A DNA stretch of 64,000 nt from Cycas panzhihuaensis (Eukaryota > Cycadophyta): NCBI GenBank assembly GCA_023213395.1, contig CM041465.1:105779741-105843740 (forward strand), given 5' to 3'. The notes beneath the pieces were generated by a model that saw only the letters and a list, made by a program, of their open reading frames with translations, had not been told where the DNA came from and did no database searches. Of the stretch, positions 52,424-64,000 are shown piece after piece (the stretch's first letter is position 1; each line of letters begins with the position of its first letter). Position numbers and translations under genes: made by a program.

Positions 52424-53404
52424 TTCTCTTTTAATGTTTTATCTATATTAAACTAAATTTATCTCTAATAAATTAAAATTTATCTTTGTTCAGAAGTTTA
52501 ATCAAGATATTTGTAACTTATTCATTTGTTGTATAATGCATTAAATCTATTTCTTTGTTCTGAACTTTTTTTGGATGAAGTGATGATGCACTTCAATGTG
52601 TTTAATTCTAGTATAAAAGACTAAATTTGTTGCCAACTTTATTGTGTTTTGATTATCACAAGAAAAAGTTATTGGACCACTCTGTTTTTTATTTAGATTT
52701 GTCAGTAATTATCTCAGCCATACTACTTCATAGTATGCACTTATTACTAATTTGTATCTTACCTCTATAGATGATAATGCAACATTTGGTTGCCTTTTAC
52801 TGCTCTAGGACATTATTGTTGATCTAAGAAGAAAACAATATCTAGTAGTTGACTTTATTATTTCTGTCTCTAACCCAATTAGAATTACTATATCTAATTA
52901 GCTTCCTTGCATCATTTTTTGTATATATAAGTTCTAACTCTGAGGTGTCTTTTAGATACCTTAGTATTCTTTGTGTTACTCTCTAGTATAATATTTTTGG
53001 ATCTTCTATGTATCTACGTATTACACCTATAGAATATGAGATATCAAGTCTGATAGTAGTGAGATAGATCAGACTTCCAACTAGTTGCCTATGAAAAGTT
53101 ACATTGACTAAAGTTCCTCTTGTGTCTTGAGTGAAATTACACACTGTTTCTATTGGTATTACATAATTATTACAATTTTTCATGTTGAATTTCCTTAGTA
53201 AATTCTTGGCATACATATTTTACAATAAGGTGATTGAGTCCTCCTTTTACTTTACTTCTATACTAAGATAATAACTTAGAAGCCCTAAGTCTATTATTTC
53301 AAATCCATTTATTTTTATACCAAGATAATAACTTAGAAGTCCTAAGTCTGTCATTTTACTTCTATACTAAGATAATAACTTAGAAGTCCTAAGTCTATCA
53401 TTTT
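52424..53404 (-). pseudogene. Copia RT end and RNase H in element F
   Basis: Open part 53216-52983 reads MYAKNLLRKFNMKNCNNYVI then HRQLVGSLIYLTTIRLDISYS, the copia RT connection. RNase H follows with decayed ILRYLKDTSE, RKLIRYSNSNWVRD and, near 52500, a T-NILIKLLNKDKF phrase equal to the ADVLTKPL end. Stops are frequent. Confidence 0.85.
53255..53404. repeat. Triplicated RT segment
   Basis: Three copies of a 44-58 bp unit with core AAGATAATAACTTAGAAG (starting near 53265, 53321 and 53369). In the full copia element the single equivalent (11105-11147) encodes the LGLLNYYLGLK part of RT, so a coding segment was tandemly triplicated here. Confidence 0.85.
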
Positions 53405-53602
53405 AAATATAAAAATGTATGTTTCTAAAAACTTATTTAAACTAGTCTTTGGGTGTTTCTACATCTAATTAAAAACTTTTTTATTATAAATCAATCAAGA
53501 AAAAATGTTACCAAAAATTTTCTAATATTTTTTTATATATGTATGCACGCTTAATCTTTCTTGTTGGCCTCTTGATAGAATCCATGTCATGAGGGGGAAA
53601 GT

Positions 53603-53805
53603 TGTTTATATAAAATTTTACTAAATGGAGAATGTTTATTTATTATGTAAGAGATGATCTCTCTATAAATACAAGGAAAGTTTAGTAACCACTTACTATA
53701 TGTAAGCCAGTTGTCAATCTTATAGTGAATAGAGAATGTTAAATAACCCTTATTAATTAACTATATAACTTAAGGTACTATCCTAGATAAAACATTATCC
53801 TAACA
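53603..53805 (-). repeat. 5' LTR of element F
   Basis: Partner of 52224-52423; on the plus strand it starts TGTTTATATAAAA and ends TATCCTAACA. Confidence 0.8.
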
Positions 53806-54470
53806 TCTTTCACACTTAGAATGTGGTGGTAACCCCACCAATTCTGAGACTTTACATATTATTACTTACAGTTGTTTTATATTTTTTTATTTTAATTTAA
53901 TTTTATTTACTTTTCATATTGTTAAATTATAATATATGCATGTAAACTAAACTTATAGGTGGATGAGTGCTTTCTTCAAATTGTTTTGTAGGCTAGGATA
54001 TTCAAAGTTCAAGTTAGAGCATCTTTCCTTCTTTTCTATTTTTTCACAAAATTTAGTGCTTATAATGTAGCCAAAATGATATCAAAATTTTCTTAAAACT
54101 TTTGAAAAGCTTAAAGGCGAAGTAATGCTTTCTTTAAGTTGTTTTATAAGCTAAGATATTTAGAATGTAAATTGGAGCATCCTTTCTTGATTTTCACTTT
54201 TCCATAAAATTTACTACATATTATGTAGCTAGAATGATGCTAAAATTTTCTCAAAACTGCTAAAAAGGTATGTTTCTAAAAACTCATTTAAACTAGTTTT
54301 TGGGTGTTTCTACATCTAATTGAAAACTTTTTTTTATTATAAATCAATCAAGTAGAAACATTACCAAAGTTTTTTTAAGATTTTTCTATATATGCATGCA
54401 CCCTTAATTTGCTTACTGGCCTCTTAATAGAATTTGTATGGTAAGGGGAAAAGTTATTTATGTAAGATTA
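53806..54470. repeat. Tandem 150-bp duplication plus a second copy of the F leader segment
   Basis: Units 53958-54110 and 54115-54265 share phrases AGTGCTTTCTTCAAATTGTT, AGAGCATC-TTTC and AAAATTTTCT-AAAACT. They are followed at 54267-54454 by a sequence nearly the same as 53415-53602 (TATGTTTCTAAAAACT ... GGCCTCTTAATAGAAT). The match runs a few bases into what is LTR in element F. No gene is seen. Confidence 0.75.
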
Positions 54471-55480
54471 GAATAAAAACTTATGTATTCTTTATCAAAC
54501 TCTCTCCTCATAAGCTTTATTTTTCAAATAGAAAGAAAACAAAAAAATATTTTTTGATTCTAACAATTTTTTATTTTAAATTTTATTTAAAAAATAAAAG
54601 GAAAAAAAAGAAAAGAAATTGTGCTTATTGACTATTATACCTACTTGTTCTTTCCTTTACTTGCATATGTTATAAATAAATGGCCATGTATAGGTTCAAG
54701 ATCATATAAGAATATGGAAATATAAAGGTATACGGGTAAACAATAAATGAAAGAATATATGTATAAATATATAATACAAGCTACTTATGCAAAATGATCA
54801 TTTCTAATTGTATTATATCAAACCAATACATATATATATTAGATATCATCACCTAGTTATCTAATCAAATTTTAGGAGTGACTTAGTTAACTAATGACTA
54901 ATTACATGAAGAAGTAGGTGCACTATGATCTCTTAGTACACATGAAATCAGTAATCATAACAATTTAATATTCCTAGGTTAAATATTACGTAACATTCTC
55001 CCTATAATATCTAATTGATACTACATAACTACTTCAAATGTGATATTAGATCTATATTAAAGCTAAATATTTATTAGACTACATATGTATTTAATCATTA
55101 TACTTGTAAGTCCTCTAGAATGGCATTCTCATACATGGTTCACTAACATTTACTTGCCAAGAAGCCTTCAACTATTTCTATTTCATATATTTCCAACTCT
55201 TTTAACTAAGGATTGCAACTTCATGAGAAAAATTAAACTAAAAACCCTAATCCCCATATACTACATCATGGAACAAACATACAAAAACGGTTATCTAAGC
55301 ATAATCATGTGATAAAACACCTCTTGTTTTAATCATTGGCTATATTTTAACACCTTATTAAATTAATGTCTAAGCTTCACACCATTAAAGCTACTTTAAA
55401 ATTTTTTTAAAGTGTATTATGTGACCTCTCATTGGAAATCTTCATGAGTTAGATTTATAACACAACTAAAATCACTTAAT
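54471..55480. other. No gene seen; probable interior of the element ending at 55857
   Basis: AT-rich, with short frames only. It lies on the internal side of the primer site at 55481-55490. Confidence 0.35.
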
Positions 55481-55857
55481 TTTGATACCAAATGAGAGAG
55501 ATATAGTCAATTTACCAAGCACATGTTTATAAAAAATGAAAAAAAAAAAGAAGTAAAAAAATATGCACATAGCCCCTTGTAGAAATAGGCATATGCACAA
55601 TGTCACCACAGGATCACATAGTAAATCAATTATAGGCAACAAATGATATTGCACATATACACCAGATTGACAGGTGGAAAACCCCTTCTGGGGAAGAAAA
55701 ACCACCTCATAAGTTATCTAATTTTATTAATGAAAATATGGAACAGAAAACCATATAAGAAAACCACCTGCAAACCAAACTAGCGTTTGAAAAGGCATGA
55801 AGATAGGAAATTGTAAAGGAATATAAAGGAAAAAAGGAAAGTGCATTCATTTTTTTT
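55481..55857 (-). mobile_element. LTR with primer-site-like end (upstream limit uncertain)
   Basis: Minus strand ends ...CTCTCTCA (55493), followed after two bases by TGGTATCAAA (55481-55490), a Met-tRNA type PBS. It contains the hairpin-like AGGTGGAAAACCCC-TTCT-GGGG segment (55673-55709) shared with the solo LTR at 895-1318. Its start is placed where similarity to the LTR of element A begins, about 55858. Confidence 0.6.
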
Positions 55858-56225
55858 ACATTATTTCTTGCTTTATCTAGCGTAGCATAGTGTAGATAGC
55901 TTGCTCGCATCGTATTTGAGATGCCCTTATTGCACCCTTTCCTGCATTCGCCTGCACATTAGTTAGTTGCCCTTCCATTCGTTGCCTTCTCATTGCCTTG
56001 AGAAGACGCAACACGTAAGGCATTCTCTCTCCTTCCTGGCCATCTGAAGGGTAGGAAGGCCTTGTTTTCTGCGATTACAGAGTAACCAGGCACCTTGCAG
56101 TCCCGAATCCACGCTCCAGCGTATGGACGCCCTGCGAGGTGAGGTCCTCGCTGCCTAGCTTAGTTAGCATAGCATACTCTTATATCCTTTTGCTAGACGT
56201 AGGGACACCGCCTCGTGGCGTTTCA
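55858..56225 (+). repeat. Truncated 5' LTR of element B
   Basis: Matches the last part of A's LTRs (CGTTGCCTTCTC, GAGAAGACGCAAC, CCTGCGAGGTGA) and ends GGCGTTTCA. The leader GCGGTGACCATCTTGGGAA follows at once. Upstream LTR sequence is replaced by the minus-strand LTR at 55481-55857. Confidence 0.75.
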
Positions 56226-56489
56226 GCGGTGACCATCTTGGGAATTGCGATGAGGGGGCGATTCACTTCCCCTTTTCGTTGGTGTTCTTGTCCCTAGGTA
56301 GCCTCCTATTCTGTATTTCAGTTGGACAACCCCCAACGTGCTTGCTTCATTTCCTTCTTTTCATTTTCTTCTAACAATGCTCGCAAAGGTGTTGCATGCG
56401 ACGATTCTCACGTCGCTTGCGAGGTCCGCTGCCATTGTTAGAAGACCAATCTCCTCGTTCCCTTCTGTCATCGAACCCTGATTCGACAA

Positions 56490-58760
56490 TGGAAGGTTAC
56501 CCGTCTGATTGGGCTTACCATACCATGGCTTCAGGAACTCAAGAGTTCCCCTCATCTATCCCGGAATCTGCCCATGGGGGCGATGATTCCATCTACTATC
56601 CGGATGACCAGTTTCACTCCGCTGACTTTCATCCTTCTGCTCATGTAGCAGAAGAGTCGTCTCCTTATGAGACCCACCATCCTACTGGTGAGCTTTACGA
56701 GGAGCGTCCTAAGGGATCCCCGACTTTTAAGATCTCGTCAACTTCGTATGGCTATGAGGATACCCCTCCCGCCGATGTAGTCGAAGTGCTTAGTTAGTAC
56801 TTCTAAACAACTCGCCGCTAACTGCATCTTAGATGGTTTGAAGAAATGTTATGCAATGTAGCATCTTCTTCATCCATACCTGCGCCTCATACAATGAATG
56901 ATGCTTCTGCCTACGCACACTTGTCTTATGCTATATCTAGCCTAGCTCCCAGGGTGAGCGTTACGCCACCTACTTCTAGCCATGGTCCTACTTTTTCAGG
57001 ACCCGTTCGTGGCATGTCCTTTCCCCAACTCAGGGTTAGCATGCCGTTTCTGAGTCAAATGAATGCGCTGCCTTCGAACGTGGCGCATGCGTTTCCTAGT
57101 AGGCCTCGAGGCCCTACTAGTGCTGCTGCCATCAACTATGTAGGACCCACTCCTACATACATTCAAAACCCTACTGGTGGTCCTTCCCTTTACGTGCCCC
57201 TAGGTTACACATCTCAACCTTGGGGGCAAGGTAGGGGAAACCATCTTCCTGCTTATGGGGTGGACCCATTGCACCCATATGGAGTTGCGCCACCTACGAG
57301 TGGCCCATATGGGCAAAACCTGGTCCCTCACCCTTCATTTCTGCCATCTAGCGCAACTCTCGTTGCCGCGTCTTCGCAAGGGAACCTACCTCCCTTCCAA
57401 GGCATTTACTCGCAACCCTCTTTCCAATAAGGGGCGTTTCCCCAAGGAGGGATGGGCTTACCACCCCCATCCATTCCTATTCCTTTACCGGTCATTGATC
57501 CGTTGGTCCATGTAAGGACACATCCTTTCATGGACTATAGGTCGATGCCGTTATCTGTTGAGGCACTAAGGACTAACCTGCTACCTCACCCTCCTGAAGT
57601 TCCCAAATTTGATAGAACTTCGTCGCAAGACCCAACCAAGCACATACGTAGTTTCTTTATGGCATGCATCGATTATTGAGCTTATGACCATATTTTGATG
57701 AAGCTAGTTCCGCGATCCTTACAGGGCGACACTCTCAAGTGGTTTTACTGTCTCCCTGCCCATTCAATTTCTTCGTTCCAGCAATTGGTGGATGAGTTCG
57801 TTAACTATTTTGATGTAGCCCGTCCATTTGAAAGCAGAATGAAAGCACTTCTGTCACTTAAACAAGGTCACGATGAAATGAATCGTGACTTTGTGTGACG
57901 CTTTCATGATCTCCTTCACTCTACCAAGGCCACGTTGTCTGAAGAGTTAAAGTGAGATCTCTTCGTCAACGCACTTCGCCTCGAAGTGCATGTGGAAGTC
58001 CTTAAGATGGGGGCAGCCACATGTGACTGTGATTACGAGGTACTTGGCGTTGAAGGCCATTGAGATCCAAGCTGGACTCAAGAAACCTCTTAAGCCCTCA
58101 CAACGTCGTGAGGCACCTCCCCCAGTGAGGGAAACCAAACCTTCGCAGCCTACTAGGCCCACCTCTCATCCGACTGAGAGGACCCTAGATCCTCTTACCT
58201 CTGCTATTCGCTCATTTGAGCGCACGATGAAGGAGCTTAAACTCCAGCCTCCTTCATCGCTGACCTTCCATAAACCAGTTCAGCAGGCTTCTCGTGCGGT
58301 GCCCCCCAAAGGGGGTAACATCCAGCCTTCTTAAGTAAGGAGGATCGATCCTCCCCTTGAGAAGAGGCGGTGTTCCATCCACGGGGAGTGTTTTCACAAC
58401 GATTCGCGTTATCAGGCGCAGCACCCATGCGACACCCCACCGCACGATTCGTCCCCTAGGCGGGCATCGAGGCCTAACCTTGATCAACCCGTTCATAGAG
58501 ACCCATTCCCCAAACATGGGGAATGTGGTCGTGATGTTCAACAAAGGAACAATCAGAATCAGGATAGATCCCCACCGCTCGCCTTCGCATGGTAGAGGGA
58601 AGGATGTGCGAAGGCCATCTTCCCCTTCGCGCTCCCTTGACCGCCATGCTCCATCACCTTCGCAGTCCCGTAACAAGGGAAAGAAGGTGATCCAAATGCT
58701 TGAGACCACTCCCCTTTACGCGTTGACCCAATCTCAAGTCGTAAAGGAGGCAATAGGCGC
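56490..58760 (+). pseudogene. Element B gag
   Basis: Starts MEGYPSDWAYHTMASGTQEF (56490) with an acidic Ser/Pro/Tyr N-terminus. After a frame change comes the Gly/Pro linker (56846-57430), then PPHPPEVPKF-like (57590), the capsid part LQGDTLKWFYCLPAHS (57720) to KALLSLKQGHDEMNRDFV (57898). A later frame gives LKPSQRREAPPPVRETKPSQ (58090) and a knuckle RRCSIHGECFHNDSRYQ (58367-58420) whose last Cys is replaced. Frames 56846-57950 agree; a shift occurs near 57960-57990. It is nearly collinear with A's gag but has frameshifts that A lacks. Confidence 0.85.
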
Positions 58761-59079
58761 CTCCGCGTCTACCTCATAACTCAATCCTCCTCCAGAAGCC
58801 ATTCCTCCAGAGATTCCTGCGCTTCCCAAGAGCATTCCCGTCTGCCCTAGTAGATTCAACTTTAGGAGAGCCCTTACCCAACCCACAGGGAGGGGTAAGC
58901 CCTTCTCCGTAGTCGAAAAGCTTCTCACTGTGGCTGCCGGGATATCCATCATGGACATCTTGAGAAGTTGCCCTGAGTAGTGAACGCTCCTCTTGGAAGC
59001 TCTAGGATCGAATGACACGTCCGTTCACGCCTTGGGCACAACCCAAAGTTGGGAACCTATCATCTCTTTCGATCACAGA

Positions 59080-59490
59080 GATCTTCCTATGTCTAGTAGA
59101 AGGGAGCGCCAATGGAACTTCCCTTTCACCATTACCATAGATACTCCTAATTGCACGTTGTGAAGAACCGTCGTGGACAACGGTTCTTCCATCAATGCTA
59201 TGCCCTTGCGCGTCATGCAAGAGCTTGGTATTTCTGCCTTGGAACCTATTCCATGGCGTTGTCAGGGTTATGATGGTAGCAAGAAGACTCCCTTAGGATC
59301 TGTCTCGATACCCTTTACTCTCGAGGACAAGATTATCATTATTGACATTGTCGTCCTTGATGTTGACGTTGATTACAACTTACTTATGGGTCGACCATGG
59401 CTTGACCAAATGGGAGCTGTGTGTTCCACCCATTGGGGGCAACTTAAATTTGTCCATAATGGGCAAATGAAAGTTGTCTCCCATGAGTGA
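59080..59490 (+). pseudogene. Element B protease
   Basis: Retropepsin-like. The active-site segment VDNGSSINAMPLRV is at 59173-59215, followed by ISALEPIPWRCQGYDG, a hydrophobic IIIIDIVVLDVDVDYNLLMG flap/strand region and RPWLDQMGAVCS. It is open from 59173 to 59490; a stop separates it from upstream TITIDTP. Both A and B have D-N-G where classical retropepsins have D-S/T-G. Confidence 0.85.
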
Positions 59491-59741
59491 TCGCTCACCA
59501 AACAAGCTAGGTCTTCTGCCCAGGTAAGCCATGGCAATACGAAGGCAAACAAACACCCTTCTGACCATGTCTCAGCTTGCTCCATTGGAATCCCCAATTC
59601 CTCTTACCGCAAAGAAGATCCCATATCTTCTTCTCCTGGTTTGACGCGTTTCACCCCCATTGGTGTCAGGAGCTATGGGTACCTCACCATGTTTGACGAT
59701 GACGGGTCCCATAGCGAGGATGAGGATCGTCCTCACCTAGT

Positions 59742-61130
59742 GTGGGGCATCCTCCTAGTCTTAGGTTTCTTCCTAGGACCCCTTTTGTTATAGAGCCTGG
59801 TCATTTTCATATGTCACATGACATTGCGTATGTTGATCATCATGTTCCTGGCTCTTCCATCCCATCACCTCCTGTAGGTGATGATGTTGAGAGTTTCCCT
59901 CTTGCCTTTTATGAGGGACCTCTCCTTGACTCTCCTTCAGAGTCTCTTAGGGATGATGGGCAACTTTTAGGCCATACCGGTCCTATTGCTCCCACGCTAT
60001 CCCACGCCTCATCCATTTGAAGTCAGGTCATCCATGGGGTGGACTACTTCGAAGACGATGAGGCATTGTTGGAGCACTTAGTAGGTTCCATGCCCAGTTT
60101 GCCTCCTGGTCACTACAAGATTGGCCACCAAAAGGTCTTAGCAATTGGGTCCACATTAGCCGACCCAATCCCTTCTTCCATTTCCTCTCTTTCGGTCGAT
60201 CTTGCCCCCCTCCATTTCGAGGAGGGGAATGCCATGTGCATGGGGGCAACCCAGGACATAGTCCTTACCCCAGATAAGGTCATCAAGGTAGGAGCAGAAT
60301 GTACTCTTGACGAAGTGTTGGAATACTCCCTTCTATTCTGGGAATTCCGTGATGTATTCACATGGGACTACTCAGACATGAAGGGCATTGACCTCTCCAT
60401 CATCACGCATAACCTTACGACCGTTCCTGACGCTCGCCTAGTGCATTAGAAGCAGCGTCTGCTTCATCCGAAGCTTTCAGCTGCCGTTAAGATGGAGGTT
60501 GAGAAGCTTCTGGACGCAGGACTTATTTCTTCCATCGATTACCCTAAGTGGGTATCGAATATCGTTCCCGTTGTTAAGAAGAACGGGACCATTCGTATTT
60601 GTGTCAATTTTCGTGACATAAACAATGCTTGTCTTAAGGACAACTTTCCTCTTCCCTTCATTGATCAAATAATCGATCGTACAACTGGATTCGAAGTTAT
60701 GTCCTTGATGGACGGCTTCTTCGGCTATAACTAGATTCAGATTTCCCCTGAAGACTGCCACAAGATGGCCTTCACTACGCTATGGGGTACCTTTACCTAC
60801 AAGGCAATGCCCTTTGGTCTTAAGAATACAGGGGCTACTTATCAAAGGGCCATGCATTTTATCTTTCACGACCTCATCAACAATACGTTAGAGGTCTTCA
60901 TGGACGATATGATGGGCCTTTCACATACCAGAGCCCATCATCCCTTCGACTTATGCGCCATCTTCACAAGATGCCGCAAGTATCAGATTAGCCTGAACCT
61001 GCTGAAATGCGTGTTTGCCATCACTTCAGGCAAACTCTTAGGTTTCCTCGTGTCCCAAAAAGGAATCCAAATCAATTCGAAAAAAGTCAAGGCAATCCTT
61101 GACATGTCACCGCCGAGGACCCAATGATAA
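59742..61130 (+). pseudogene. Element B reverse transcriptase with linker
   Basis: 59742-60020 is an open acidic linker. RT begins near 60340 (RDVFTWDYSDMKGIDLSIIT), then after a stop HPKLSAAVKMEVEKLLDAG (60470-60530), NIVPVVKKNGTIRICVNFRD (60558-60617), FPLPFIDQIIDRTTG, SLMDGFFGYN, FGLKNTGATYQRAMHFIF and the catalytic box VFMDDMM (60892-60912) in place of Y/F-V-D-D. It ends at IKSFLGRFGFLRHF (61130-61175) after two stops. All three catalytic Asp residues are visible. Element A lacks this whole region. Confidence 0.9.
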
Positions 61131-61159
61131 ATTAAGTCGTTTCTAGGTAGGTTTGGTTT

Positions 61160-61690
61160 TCTGAGGCATTTCTTGGCAAATTTTGTCATAAACGCCAAGC
61201 CTCTTATGAACCTATTGAAGAAAGGAACCCCTTTTGTTTGGTCGGACAAGACCCAAAAGGCCTTCATAGGGCTCAAGGAAGTCTCGTTTCCGCCCCTACA
61301 TTGGCGCCTCCTCGCTTTGATAGGCCCTTCATCCTATACACCTCGGCAACCGATGAATCCCTGGGCACAATGCTTGCACAGGAGGACGATTCGGGAACCG
61401 AGAGGGCTATTTACTTCATCAGCTGCACTTTTGTTGCCGTTGAATTAAACTATCCCCCCGCCGAAAAGGAATGCCTCTCCTTGGTCCATATGACCAAGAA
61501 GTTTAGGCATTACTTGCTTGGCAATACAACCAAGGTGATCATTCAATCTGATCCCTTGCGTTACTTACTTACTCGTTTAGACTTGACAAGTAGGGCAGGT
61601 CGTTGGGCCGTCCTGCTTCAAGAGTTTGACTTGCAAGTTATTAATAGGAAGTCGAAGAAGGGAATGATAGTAGCAGAGTAATTAGCCGAT
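61160..61690 (+). pseudogene. Element B RNase H (pol)
   Basis: After a frame change near 61250: PPRFDRPFILYTSATDESLG (61298-61357), ERAIYFISCTFVAVELNYPP, EKECLSLVHMTKKFRHYL and LLTRLDLTSRAGRWAVLLQE (61568-61625). This is the usual RNase H of Ty3 pol, distinct from the second one in element A at 36195. It ends at a stop at 61679-61681. Confidence 0.88.
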
Positions 61691-61750
61691 GCTGCCATTC
61701 CTAACGCGAGCGGCGTTCCTGTTGACGACTCTTTCCCAGACGAGTCTATT

Positions 61751-63023
61751 ATGACCATTCAAGATGCTTCTCCTCACCCACTCGCCGACAGTGAGTGGTA
61801 TGGTGACATTGTGCGATATCTGACTCAGCCAGAATATCGCCCTGAAGCTAGTAACAAGGTTAGGTTACGTTTCCGTGCCACCACTAGGCAACACTTCCTT
61901 GTGGATGAAGTGTTGTATAAGAGATCCTTGGATGGGATCACCTTGTCACGCATCGCTCCTGACGAAGCAGACCAAATACTCCATGAATGCCATCATGGCA
62001 TTTGTGGGGGCCACTTTGGGGGCCAATCCATAGCCCAAAGGATCCTCCGCATGGGTTATTACTGACCGTCCTTATTCAAGGATGCCCACACCTATGCCCT
62101 TAGATGTCGGCGATGTCAGGAGCATGCCAATGTCTCTCACGTACCTTCTGAGGCATTGCACCCTATCGTGTCCCCGTGGCCCTTTTCTCAATGGGGCTAT
62201 ATCGCTGCCATCTTCCGCACAACATAAATATATCTTAACCGCTACCGAATACTTCACTAAATGGGTAGAGGCAATCCCCTTGTCCACTACCCCTGGCAAG
62301 ATGATAGCCACCTTCGTCTACCAGCATATTATCTATCGTTTCAGGATTCCAAATGTCCTAATTACGGATAATGGAACTTCCTTTTGTAATAGGGAAATGG
62401 ACAAATTATGCGAGAAATTCAAGATCTTGCATAAGACGTTATCCCCTTATTACCCCCAAGCAAATGGGCAAGTTGAATCCTTCAACAAAACGCTCGTCAG
62501 CATTTTAAAGAAAACTGTCACCCAGTCCCAAAGGGATTGGCACATCCAACTCCCTTCTGCCCTGTGGGCTTATCGCACTTCCATCCGCACGGCTACCAGA
62601 ATGACCCCATTCTCGTTAGTCTACGGAACCGAGGCGATACTCCCACTAGAAGTGGAGATCCCCTCTCTTTGGGTTTCCCTTCGAGGCCTAATTGACGAGG
62701 AGTCTATTCGCCAGGCTTGCCTCCTAGACCTCGAAGCCCTGAATGAGAGGCGCTTAACGGCTTATCAAGCGAACCTCGCTTCAAAAGCCTGCTTGCAAAG
62801 GACACACGACAAACGTCTTTGTGCTCGTCCTTTGTGCCCCGGGGACCACATCCTCAAGTTGGAGTACCTTTACGATCGCTTGGCTAAATTCGAGCCCAAA
62901 TGGGTAGGCCCCTTCGTCATTCTCGAAAGCCTCGATAATGACGCATACATGATCACCACCTTGGAAGGCTTAGAATTTAAGAAAGCGGTTAATGGAAAAT
63001 TCCTTAAGAAGTTTTATGCATGA
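61751..63023 (+). pseudogene. Element B integrase
   Basis: N-terminal zinc site ECHHGICGGHFGG and CRRCQEH (61985-62125) is in one frame; the catalytic core and C-terminus are in another, open from 62082 to 63023. The core shows YFTKWVEAIPL (62255), ITDNGTSF (62358-62381, second Asp), GQVESFNKTL (Glu, 62467-62496) and LWAYRTSIRTATRMTPFSLV. The C-terminus ends VNGKFLKKFYA at 63020. Around 62190-62215 a short deletion with frameshift removes the WG-x-D motif with the first catalytic Asp. The ORF end is the expected polyprotein end. Confidence 0.9.

Positions 63024-64000
<977 letters not shown>

Larger units (their letters stand above)
52224..53805 (-). mobile_element. Element F: internally deleted Ty1/copia element
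   Basis: LTRs 52224-52423 and 53603-53805 (about 200 bp) with target duplication TCTTT (52219-52223 and 53806-53810). The minus-strand purine tract AAAAGAGAA adjoins the 3' LTR. Inside are only the end of RT and RNase H, a triplicated RT piece, and a 190-bp leader-like segment that recurs outside at 54267-54454. Gag, protease and integrase are deleted. No Met-tRNA primer site is seen at the 5' LTR. Confidence 0.85.

Noticed and set aside
56361-56555. Minus-strand frames overlapping the gag of elements A and B (for example 28555-28941 and 58254-58709)
   Set aside because: They are mirror frames of the GC-richer gag coding region without motifs of their own.

Overview
The window is repeat-rich nuclear DNA from a land plant, most likely a seed plant with a large genome. 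I found no convincing host gene. The base is AT-rich and layered with nested, mostly decayed LTR retrotransposons of both plant superfamilies (Ty1/copia and Ty3/gypsy), one SINE, one LINE remnant, and very long (TA)n-type microsatellites. The plant assignment rests on copia and gypsy lineages with initiator-Met tRNA primer sites, an extra RNase H of the kind known from plant Tat/Ogre elements, and a plant-mobile-domain-like reading frame. I cannot name the species.

Layout: 1-2304 (-) is a Ty3-type gag broken by a 424-bp solo LTR whose removal restores the reading frame. A 21/22-bp minisatellite (2879-3086) follows, then a decayed copia pol with its 3' LTR (3124-6350, +). At 6720-15440 (-) a decayed Ty3 element is split by a well-preserved 5.2-kb copia element (10041-15279: 228-bp LTRs, PBS, PPT, TSD TATTT). 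At 15.6-23 kb there are old LTR pieces, a LINE reverse transcriptase remnant (-) and a SINE with a 17-bp target duplication. At 23-25.8 kb lies an old copy of a Tat-like family (element C).

Element A (25796-39344, TSD TCACC) is a 13.5-kb Tat-like element with LTRs of about 2.4-2.6 kb. It keeps gag and protease in one frame interrupted only by stop codons, has lost RT/RNase H/integrase, and downstream carries an antisense frame resembling the plant mobile domain (PMD) plus a sense-strand second RNase H. A pair of divergent TATA-like sites lies between these two. Element B (55858 to beyond 64000) is a more complete relative with gag, protease, RT, RNase H and integrase. The A/B comparison shows what A has lost.

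At 41.3-50.8 kb LTR pair E (-) encloses huge microsatellites and a separate deleted Ty3 element D (44249-47973, TSD GTATA). At 52.2-53.8 kb is a small internally deleted copia element F (TSD TCTTT) with a triplicated piece of RT.

As a system, the most interesting part is the 3' region of family A/B: a long antisense PMD-like gene, its own TATA-like site, an extra RNase H, a palindrome also seen in the LTR, and a (TA)n tract at the same position in both copies.
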